A stretch of DNA of 10,825 nucleotides from an uncultured Candidatus Saccharibacteria bacterium. GTDB taxonomy: Bacteria; Patescibacteriota; Saccharimonadia; Saccharimonadales; Saccharimonadaceae. A program made the translations under genes and the position numbers. Location: positions 3,340 to 14,164 of the forward strand of contig CARTQV010000016.1 of assembly GCA_949070545.1 (NCBI GenBank), in the 5' to 3' direction. The notes under the pieces were generated by a model. That model searched no databases. It was given only the letters and a program-made list of their open reading frames with translations, and was not told the DNA's origin. Each line of letters starts with the position of its first letter. Within the stretch, counting starts at the first letter, position 1. Below, in pieces: positions 5,529 through 10,825 of the stretch.

Positions 5529-6126
5529 TGGAATCTTCGGAGGAATTAGCCTCAAGTTCGGCAAAACGACGATTGAGCTCGGCGAGTGAGATTTCACTAC
5601 GAGCCGCAGGTTGGGTATTTTGTGTTTCTGGAGTGTTTAGAGCTTCGGGATTTTTCGTTTCTTCTGGTCTTTGGTCCTGCGACGTTTCCTGCGCTCCCGG
5701 CGTCTCTTGTATCTCTGGCTTTTCTATTTCCGTTGTATTCATCAAGCAGTCTCGTACAGCCGTACGAATATCCTCGGGCGTCATCGTAGCTTTATCCAAA
5801 ATACGTCGAACACCATAATGACTAAGGTCTCGACCACTGAGGTCTAGCGTTGTGATCAAAATTACAGGAATTTTTGCGGTGTCATTATAAGAGATCATCT
5901 CGTTCAGGAAGGTGAAACCATCTGGGCCAGTCAACATGACGTCAAGCAGAATCAAATCTGGGAGATTTTCGCGCAAGGCGTCCATCGCGGTCACAGCGTC
6001 ATTGAATACTTCGACGTGCGGGCGGACGACTTCACCGCTAGCGCCAGGAACGCCGACGGTTTCGACGGCCAAGGCGACGCATTCTGCCATTACTGGCTCA
6101 TCTTCAATGATAAATGCTCTGATCAT
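5518..6126 (-). CDS. Response regulator: receiver domain with disordered tail, no output domain
   Basis: Residues 1-128 form a CheY-like receiver. The acidic pair is E8/D9, the phosphoacceptor is D62 (LILLDVML), the switch threonine is T92 (LITT) and the conserved lysine is K112 (LDKAT). Residues 133-175 are low complexity, rich in Glu, Thr, Pro, Gln and Asn, with repeated ET/PE units. A short amphipathic helix, SLAELNRRFAELEAN, closes the protein (about 180-194). No DNA-binding or enzymatic domain follows, so signalling must go through protein contacts or a phosphorelay. The start overlaps the kinase stop as ATGA, with AAAGGA just upstream, and the end overlaps recO. The kinase is the obvious cognate partner. 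Which process it controls is unknown. Confidence 0.9.
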   Translation of the reverse strand: MIRAFIIEDEPVMAECVALAVETVGVPGASGEVVRPHVEVFNDAVTAMDALRENLPDLILLDVMLTGPDGFTFLNEMISYNDTAKIPVILITTLDLSGRDLSHYGVRRILDKATMTPEDIRTAVRDCLMNTTEIEKPEIQETPGAQETSQDQRPEETKNPEALNTPETQNTQPAARSEISLAELNRRFAELEANSSEDSNAR

Positions 6127-6830
6127 ATTTTCCTTTCTGCCAAAGTGGCAAAGGTTAGTTGGTGTGAAACTGGAAGTTCTACGAAAAAACTAGTTCCGTC
6201 GCGGTGGCGAATGGCGCCGATCGTTGCATGCATATGTTCAGCAAAAGCTGAAGCAATATAAAGCCCGAGTCCGGAACTACCTGGACGCATAGAAATTGCT
6301 GTCGGTTGGGGCACGCGTCCACGTTTCAGCTCGCGCCAAAGTTTTGTCGGCAAAGCTGGGCCATAATCACGCACAGAAACTCGGATTTTGCCTTGATGGT
6401 CGGCTACTGTGAGCTGGCTAGTTGTGTTGCGGTCAGAATAACGCAGAGCGTTGACGCAAAAGTTATAGACAATGCTATGCAACAAATCGCGGTTAGCTGA
6501 AGCGAGGCGAAAAGTGTTCTTATAGTTGGTTTTGATTGCATGATGTTCAAACGTAAAAAGCGGTTCGATTTCCTGCAAAACACCAGCACAAACTCCACGT
6601 ACACTGAGTGGCTCGGAGTTGAAAAAACCATCTTCGAGACGGGCGATCTTCGTCAGATCATTAACCTGGCTCAGAGCACGCTCAGAAGTCTCGCGTAGTT
6701 CAGTTTGAAGGCGCTTTTTCCGCAAAGGATCATTAGTCAGGTCCATCGCGAGAGTCAACTGGCGCATCAAACAAAGCGGAGCCTTCAGCTCGTGCGCAGC
6801 CACTAAAATCCCGCTAACCTCCACTGACAT
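6123..6830 (-). CDS. Soluble sensor-less histidine kinase
   Basis: This 235-residue kinase begins directly with the dimerisation/phosphotransfer domain. The phosphoacceptor is H13 in AAHELKAPL. The HATPase_c domain follows, with N-box NFCVNALR (N127), G1 box DYGPAL (D155) and G2 box SSGLGLYIA (G187/G189). There is no membrane segment, PAS, GAF or HAMP domain before H13. Full-length kinases usually exceed 350 residues, so the sensor must be a separate protein or the input must act on the core itself. The short N-terminus appears genuine: the ATG lies 6 bases from an extended -10, which makes it the likely first transcribed base. It overlaps the response regulator by 4 bases and heads a kinase-regulator-recO unit. 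Confidence 0.92.
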   Translation of the reverse strand: MSVEVSGILVAAHELKAPLCLMRQLTLAMDLTNDPLRKKRLQTELRETSERALSQVNDLTKIARLEDGFFNSEPLSVRGVCAGVLQEIEPLFTFEHHAIKTNYKNTFRLASANRDLLHSIVYNFCVNALRYSDRNTTSQLTVADHQGKIRVSVRDYGPALPTKLWRELKRGRVPQPTAISMRPGSSGLGLYIASAFAEHMHATIGAIRHRDGTSFFVELPVSHQLTFATLAERKI

Positions 6831-6836
6831 ATTTAT

Positions 6837-6865
6837 ATTATAGCACAGAGCCGTGAGCTATTCTA
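6837..6865 (-). promoter_or_regulatory. Promoter of the kinase-regulator-recO operon
   Basis: GTGCTATAAT (TATAAT at 6837-6842) is an extended -10. At 17 bases spacing the -35 is weak (TAGAAT, 6860-6865). Six bases separate the -10 from the ATG, predicting a fully leaderless mRNA. Confidence 0.72.
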
Positions 6866-7646
6866 CGAAATTGACAGTGTCGAGTAACTTATAATATTCA
6901 TCGCTGAATAGCATCGCGTCAGTTTGGAGCATGACGGTCTTATCACGAACCTTGAAGATTGTTACAATCCCTTGGATTTTACTCGGTAATTCGCCAGTAT
7001 AGACACTCGCGACCGCTGAGCCGACATTGCGTGTTGCTACAGATACTTTCCCACCCTTGATTAGGCCATCGTAAGTCTTCGCGACTGCATCAAACGGACT
7101 ATCTTTGATAGTAACGCGGAGAGCGTTGATTGTAGTATTGCTTACGGTTTGGACTTCGCCAGGATTAAGATAAGCTTCATAATCCCCCCCATTTGAAGCG
7201 TCCTTTGCGATATAGATGTTCCAAGTTTTTGGGTACTCAAAACTGAGACTTCCATAGTCTGCTGGGCCAGCGAAAGTTTTATAAGGATATTTTTCACGCT
7301 CGAGGAATTCATTTTCCATTTTTGTCGTGTTTTCAGAGACGGCGATTGCGACGGCTTCGTCAATCTGGCCATCGACGTCCGTCTTCACAGAGTCCCACTC
7401 AATAAATTTCCAGATAAATAAACCGATAAAGACTACTGCGATAATACTCACGATTACGAGGATAACCGTCTCGATAATACTGCCGCGTGGCTTGAAAGAC
7501 GGCAACTGGCCATTGGGGTTAGAGCCAACTGGGCCTGCGCCAGGACGAGAGACCGTTCCGGGAGCAGATGGGCCGAAAGGCTGTGCCGTATTAGCAGGCG
7601 CGACGACGCTACCCGTCAGACCAGTATAGGGAGGTTGGTTTTGCAT
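6858..7646 (-). CDS. Single-pass membrane-anchored protein of unknown function
   Basis: The protein has 262 residues. Residues 1-52 are rich in Pro, Gly and Asn and probably disordered. One hydrophobic helix spans about 57-83 (SIIETVILVIVSIIAVVFIG and on). An acidic helical linker (84-118) leads to a C-terminal domain of about 140 residues. Basic residues before the helix (KPR) suggest a cytoplasmic N-terminus and an extracellular C-terminus. The C-terminal domain opens with SLSFEYPKTWNIY, a pattern seen in PsbP-like folds; that link is inferential. I chose the ATG at 7646 over a TTG at 7664, because the TTG falls on the upstream edge of the -10 and the ATG sits 6 bases after it. It is alone in its transcription unit. 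Confidence 0.8.
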   Translation of the reverse strand: MQNQPPYTGLTGSVVAPANTAQPFGPSAPGTVSRPGAGPVGSNPNGQLPSFKPRGSIIETVILVIVSIIAVVFIGLFIWKFIEWDSVKTDVDGQIDEAVAIAVSENTTKMENEFLEREKYPYKTFAGPADYGSLSFEYPKTWNIYIAKDASNGGDYEAYLNPGEVQTVSNTTINALRVTIKDSPFDAVAKTYDGLIKGGKVSVATRNVGSAVASVYTGELPSKIQGIVTIFKVRDKTVMLQTDAMLFSDEYYKLLDTVNFVE

Positions 7647-7652
7647 AAGCTT

Positions 7653-7681
7653 ATTATATCGCAAAGTCGTATCTTTTGTAA
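7653..7681 (-). promoter_or_regulatory. Promoter of the membrane-anchored protein gene
   Basis: TTACAA (7676-7681) and TATAAT (7653-7658) are 17 bases apart. Six bases separate the -10 from the ATG at 7646, so the mRNA should be leaderless. The extended TG is absent here (GCGATATAAT). Confidence 0.7.
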
Positions 7682-7697
7682 AGCAAAGTTATTGCTT
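7681..7697 (-). terminator. Weak hairpin at the xseB stop codon
   Basis: AAGCAA and TTGCTT pair around TAACT, with the stop codon in the loop. The following tract (TTTACAAAAG) is a poor U-tract, so termination would be inefficient at best. It touches the next gene's -35. Confidence 0.25.
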
Positions 7698-7904
7698 TTT
7701 GCTAAAATCTGCCAAAATCTCGACTTGGTTCTTCAGCTTTGTGAGGTCTTGGTCAATTTCTGAGGCGAGCCTAGCGGCGGATTGATATTTCTTGATTGCT
7801 TCATCAATTGTAAAATCATCGCCATAAAACCATTCCGTGTCGGCTTCAAGCTGCTTGATACGAGCGTCGAGCGATAGTTTTTTGTTATTTTCGGTCTTGG
7901 ACAT
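7689..7904 (-). CDS. xseB: Exodeoxyribonuclease VII small subunit
   Basis: XseB is the small subunit that binds the XseA large subunit to form exonuclease VII, which degrades single-stranded DNA to short oligonucleotides. The 71-residue length is normal for the family. It forms a helical hairpin: SLDARIKQLEADTEWF, then DFTIDEAIKKYQSAARLASE, then a C-terminal helix LTKLKNQVEILADF. The ATG has GGAGG six bases upstream, located inside xseA. The start overlaps the xseA end by 20 bases, which suggests translational coupling and balanced subunit production. The stop codon sits in a weak hairpin close to the next promoter. Confidence 0.94.
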   Translation of the reverse strand: MSKTENNKKLSLDARIKQLEADTEWFYGDDFTIDEAIKKYQSAARLASEIDQDLTKLKNQVEILADFSKKQ

Positions 7905-9036
7905 TTCTGACCTCCGTGATTAAAGTTTGTTCTTTCGTCATAATTAATAGCTCATCGCCAACCTGGTACGGACCGGCACGACCTTTAATAATTGAATAGC
8001 CACGGCTAAGGGCGTTCTCGGGATTAAAAGAATCTAGCAACTTTTTCAATTCCTCGACGTGTTGGATGTGCATTTCGACACGATGCTGAAGTTCTGAGAA
8101 GACTTGTTTTATGATGCGGCGGTTATCTAGAATAACTTGGTCAAGACGCGAAAGCAATTGGTGTTTTGTGCTCGACAATAAGTTCTCAATATGTTGTCTG
8201 GTAGCTTTGCGATCAGGAACGAGTAATTCAGCGGCATTTGAGGGCGTTGAGGCACGTAGATCGGCCGCTAAGTCACAGAGGCTTTCATCGATCTCGTGGC
8301 CAATGCCGGTCAGAACCGGCAGACGACTTTTTGCGATTGTTCGCACCAAACGCTCGTCGTTAAAAACCGCTAGGTCTTCGGCACTACCACCGCCTCGTAC
8401 CATCACGATCAAATCGAGTTCGGGGCGTTGGTTTAGAAAATCAAGCGCCGCAATGATTTGTTCAGGAGCGTTCAACCCCTGGACTTGAGTATTCGCGATA
8501 AAAATCTCCAATCCGCCCCAACGATTATCGAGGATTTTCAGGAAATCGTGATAGCCGGCGGCACCAGTCGAAGAAATCATGCCGATTTTATGGAGCGAAC
8601 TTGGTAATGGACGTTTCCGTGCTAAGTCAAACAAACCCTCTCGAGCCAACTTCGCTTTCAACTCTTCGAAACTTTTCTTTATATTCCCCGTTCCGAGCGG
8701 GAGAATTGAGCGCACAGTAAGCGAAAAACGACCTTGTTTTGGAGTGAGACGTGGGGTAGCCTGAATACGAATTTTCATGCCATCACTCAGCGCAATACCA
8801 AGATTCCCGAGCGGAAGAAAACAATTCACGCTTGAAGTTTCGTCTTTTAGATCGAAAAATACCCATTTGCCTTGATTGATCTTAAAATTAGCAACTTCTC
8901 CTTCAACATAGATATCAGAAAACTCGCGCTCAAGAATAAAACTACAATGGCTAATAAATTCAGAAACTGTGTAAGGTTTTACATCAAGCTCGGGTGCGTC
9001 CTTAACCCTCAGCCAACCGTCAAACCCCTCAAACAC
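7885..9036 (-). CDS. xseA: Exodeoxyribonuclease VII large subunit
   Basis: This is the catalytic subunit of exonuclease VII, a metal-independent single-strand exonuclease used in repair and recombination. At 383 residues it is shorter than the roughly 450-residue E. coli protein. It has an N-terminal OB-fold (about 21-112; YVEGEVANFK, WVFFDLKDE) and the catalytic domain. That domain carries IGMISSTGAAGYHDF (151-165), VMVRGGGSAEDLAVFNDE (211-228), TGIGHEIDESLCDLAAD (243-259) and RASTPSNAAEL. A coiled coil follows (about 276-335), and the C-terminal NALSRGYSII motif is at 341-350. The start is a GTG whose first base is the last base of the upstream TAG stop. No good Shine-Dalgarno precedes it, so translation probably depends on the upstream gene. 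xseB overlaps its end. Confidence 0.94.
   Translation of the reverse strand: MFEGFDGWLRVKDAPELDVKPYTVSEFISHCSFILEREFSDIYVEGEVANFKINQGKWVFFDLKDETSSVNCFLPLGNLGIALSDGMKIRIQATPRLTPKQGRFSLTVRSILPLGTGNIKKSFEELKAKLAREGLFDLARKRPLPSSLHKIGMISSTGAAGYHDFLKILDNRWGGLEIFIANTQVQGLNAPEQIIAALDFLNQRPELDLIVMVRGGGSAEDLAVFNDERLVRTIAKSRLPVLTGIGHEIDESLCDLAADLRASTPSNAAELLVPDRKATRQHIENLLSSTKHQLLSRLDQVILDNRRIIKQVFSELQHRVEMHIQHVEELKKLLDSFNPENALSRGYSIIKGRAGPYQVGDELLIMTKEQTLITEVRNVQDRK
7911..7915 (-). promoter_or_regulatory. Shine-Dalgarno of xseB inside xseA
   Basis: GGAGG lies six bases before the xseB ATG, within the final codons of xseA. It decides the xseB start and allows internal initiation. Confidence 0.8.
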
Positions 9037-10127
9037 TATTTTTCCGTTTCTTTCATGATGGCGGCGCGTTCTTTCTTGCCGATTTTCGAAATGGCATTCT
9101 GATAAAAGCCGTAACCGCTGATAATTGTGCTAAGTAGAACAATTACGCGCGTAACTAGGACAATCAGCGTTGCATCACCAAACGGTACGCCGAGACTAAT
9201 CATGATTCCAGCCATGCCGAGTTCATAGAAACCATAAGGAATGATAGCACCGAGTACTGAGCCAATAGCTTCACCAATCATGATTTGAGGTAAAATTTCT
9301 GGTCGGCCCAAGCTCATCGCTACAATCCAATATGTTGCTACTTCTAAAAAGCTATAGAGCACACCCCAAAGTACAGGACGAAGCAAAACTTTTTTATTTT
9401 GACGAGCGGTGGTTAAATCTCCGTGCACATCGTCGAGATATTGTTCAGCAACTGCTGGATCGAGAACAGTCTTTACATGGCCAAAAGTGACTTTTTCAAC
9501 AATCCAGTTGCAAAACCTTGTGATGTTTTTAGCGAACCAGGCAATGCGTTTTTTACTGCTAGCGACGATGACGATAGCAACCAGGGCACCGATAATACCA
9601 ATGCTGAGGATAGCGGTCGTCCAAATCACCCAAAGCCCAGAAGCGGGAATATTTCCAAAAATTAGCAAACAGATAATTGCCAGAATAGTTTGGAGTTGGT
9701 TGGCGCAAATTGTGATTGCGTAACGCAAGACATACATGAAGCTGGATTGACCAGCGGTCGCGCCGAAAGGTTTCAGGCGCCAAGTGATGTAGCCGAGTCC
9801 ACCTAGCCCACCAGCCGGCACAGCGTGATTGACGAAGTTCAATTCGAGCGAAATCCGCATCAAAGAGCCTGCAGAAACCTTGCGTGCGGACTTTTTTGAA
9901 GCCATATAAGAGAAGAAAATTTGGCCACAACAATAATACATAAAGAGTTGTTCTGGAATTAACAGCAAAAGGATAAATTTTCCGAATCCATTCATCTTCA
10001 TAATTTCGCTGATAGCTTGCTCAATTTCGCCGAAATTCTTCCAGATAACATAAGCGATGAGAGCGAAAGTCAACACGCTCAGAATCGTGCGAAAAGAAAT
10101 CTTATGTTTAGGTTTTTCACTTGCCAT
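9036..10127 (-). CDS. Lysylphosphatidylglycerol-synthase-type integral membrane protein (UPF0104 family)
   Basis: This 363-residue polytopic protein matches the membrane (flippase-like) domain of MprF/aglD-type proteins, without the soluble aminoacyltransferase domain. Hydrophobic segments lie near 12-30, 50-72, 129-157, 165-190, 250-272, 280-308 and 318-343. The family-typical NHAVPAGGLGGLGYITWRLK stretch is at 100-119, and IPYGFYELGMAG lies at 296-307. It probably binds or moves a lipid or lipid-linked molecule; the substrate is unknown. The ATG lies 7 bases from an extended -10, so the mRNA is predicted to be near leaderless. Its TAG stop shares one base with the xseA GTG start. The link with a DNA exonuclease is probably just operon packing. 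It diverges from the TRM11-like gene across only 42 bases. Confidence 0.88.
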   Translation of the reverse strand: MASEKPKHKISFRTILSVLTFALIAYVIWKNFGEIEQAISEIMKMNGFGKFILLLLIPEQLFMYYCCGQIFFSYMASKKSARKVSAGSLMRISLELNFVNHAVPAGGLGGLGYITWRLKPFGATAGQSSFMYVLRYAITICANQLQTILAIICLLIFGNIPASGLWVIWTTAILSIGIIGALVAIVIVASSKKRIAWFAKNITRFCNWIVEKVTFGHVKTVLDPAVAEQYLDDVHGDLTTARQNKKVLLRPVLWGVLYSFLEVATYWIVAMSLGRPEILPQIMIGEAIGSVLGAIIPYGFYELGMAGIMISLGVPFGDATLIVLVTRVIVLLSTIISGYGFYQNAISKIGKKERAAIMKETEK

Positions 10128-10134
10128 GAGAATA

Positions 10135-10144
10135 ATTATAGCAC
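10135..10144 (-). promoter_or_regulatory. Extended -10 of the membrane protein-xseA-xseB operon
   Basis: The minus strand reads GTGCTATAAT with TATAAT at 10135-10140, 7 bases before the ATG. No convincing -35 is visible. It forms the left half of a near-palindrome with the divergent promoter. Confidence 0.72.
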
Positions 10145-10151
10145 AAAAATT

Positions 10152-10161
10152 GTGGTATAAT
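10152..10161 (+). promoter_or_regulatory. Extended -10 of the TRM11-like methyltransferase gene
   Basis: GTGGTATAAT with TATAAT at 10156-10161 lies 8 bases before the ATG at 10170. No convincing -35 is visible. Predicted transcription starts within two or three bases of the ATG. Confidence 0.7.
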
Positions 10162-10169
10162 TACCATAC

Positions 10170-10825
10170 ATGAAATATCTTGCGGTGCTGGGGCGACAGC
10201 CAAAAATCTCGCTCGCAGAGCTTGAGGTGCTGTTTGGAGAAGTGCAGTCGCTCGGGACGGGACTGGCTGCGTTTGAGACGGGAAAGAAACCTGATGTACG
10301 TAGACTTGGTGGTACGCAAAAACTCGCGACAGGAGTCGACGCACCGATTATTGAATATTTGAAAACTTTACCAAAAGAACATAAGATTACGCTTGGGGTT
10401 TCTGACTATTCCCCGCAAGCTTCGCCGAGCACAGCGCAAAGAGAAGCCTTAAGATTGAAGCGGATTTTAGTGAAGAATGGCTATAGCGTGCGCGTGGTGC
10501 CAAATAAGACTGCGGCGCTTTCGAGCGCGGTGAGTTTTCATAACCACTTATTTCGCGAGAACAAAATTGAGCTGATTAAATATAAAAAACAATTTTTTCA
10601 CGTAATCTCAGTGCAGAATATTGATTCTTATGTCAAACGCGACCGCGAACGCCCAGCTAGGGACGCAAAAGTTGGGATGTTGCCGCCAAAACTGGCGCAG
10701 ATCTTGACTAATCTCTGTGGAGATTTACCAATGGGGAGTCGTTTGCTTGATCCATTTTGTGGGACAGGTGTGGTTCTGCAGGAAGCCATGCTGATGGGCT
10801 ATCAAGTTTACGGAACGGACGTGAA
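10170..10825 (+). CDS. TRM11-like SAM-dependent methyltransferase (partial, N-terminal 218 residues)
   Basis: The frame is open from the ATG at 10170 to the window edge. The opening MKYLAVLGRQPKISLAELEVLF is typical of Trm11/Trm-G10 proteins, which methylate guanosine in tRNA. The segment before the catalytic domain (about 1-155) should correspond to the THUMP-containing RNA-binding half. The linker ARDAKVGMLPPKLAQIL (163-179) is a family hallmark. LLDPFCGTGVVLQEA (192-206) is the SAM-binding motif I with the DPFCGTG loop. The catalytic D/N-PP-Y motif would lie beyond the window, so substrate class (tRNA guanosine or another nucleic acid) cannot be decided. The start is supported by an extended -10 eight bases upstream and by the family-like N-terminus. 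It diverges from the UPF0104-type gene. Confidence 0.88.
   Translation, partial: MKYLAVLGRQPKISLAELEVLFGEVQSLGTGLAAFETGKKPDVRRLGGTQKLATGVDAPIIEYLKTLPKEHKITLGVSDYSPQASPSTAQREALRLKRILVKNGYSVRVVPNKTAALSSAVSFHNHLFRENKIELIKYKKQFFHVISVQNIDSYVKRDRERPARDAKVGMLPPKLAQILTNLCGDLPMGSRLLDPFCGTGVVLQEAMLMGYQVYGTDV

Noticed and set aside
5529..5597. Longer RecO N-terminus starting at a GTG at 5597
   Set aside because: The extra 23 residues are low complexity and overlap the response regulator's tail in another frame; RecO family homology begins at the ATG at 5528.
7647..7664. TTG start at 7664 for the membrane-anchored protein
   Set aside because: It would place the start codon on the upstream side of the -10 element; the ATG at 7646 sits six bases after TATAAT.
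1..10825. CRISPR array, prophage, toxin-antitoxin or defence island
   Set aside because: No regularly spaced direct repeats, no cas, phage or defence genes, and no small paired toxin-antitoxin genes were found on either strand.

Overview
The window reads as a compact bacterial chromosome segment with intermediate GC, very short intergenic gaps, overlapping genes and the standard code (TGA ends the histidine kinase and the response regulator). The gene mix is a stand-alone rarA and recO, xseA-xseB behind a lysylphosphatidylglycerol-synthase-type membrane protein, a TRM11-like methyltransferase, and many promoters that start transcripts at or within a few bases of the start codon. This resembles a reduced-genome Patescibacteria/CPR member, most likely Candidatus Saccharibacteria. 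That assignment is inference from gene content; no 16S or database search was possible.

Layout: positions 1-62 hold the probable tail of a plus-strand gene with an 11-C tract. A plus-strand half-size ABC exporter follows (110-1906). It converges on inorganic pyrophosphatase ppa (2081-2611, minus). The gap between them is filled by a 176-bp near-palindrome with internal hairpins, which is either a shared terminator, a structured RNA or a small inverted-repeat element. From 2699 to 10127 everything is on the minus strand. In transcription order (right to left) the units are: membrane protein-xseA-xseB; a membrane-anchored protein of unknown function; histidine kinase-response regulator-recO; rarA; an unknown 274-residue protein; and ppa. 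A divergent plus-strand TRM11-like methyltransferase starts at 10170 and runs off the window.

Functional themes are DNA repair and replication maintenance (RecO, RarA, exonuclease VII), envelope functions (ABC exporter, LPG-synthase-type membrane protein, anchored protein), a minimal soluble two-component pair transcribed with recO, and housekeeping pyrophosphate removal.

The strongest pattern beyond the genes is promoter design. Eight sigma70-type promoters can be read. Six of them use an extended -10 of the form GTGNTAYAAT, and six of the eight lie only 6-10 bases from the ATG, implying leaderless or near-leaderless mRNAs. Only ppa and the unknown 274-residue gene have a real leader with a Shine-Dalgarno. 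The latter also has the strongest -35/-10 pair and a hairpin that holds its Shine-Dalgarno in the loop. No transposase, phage gene, CRISPR array, tRNA or rRNA was seen.
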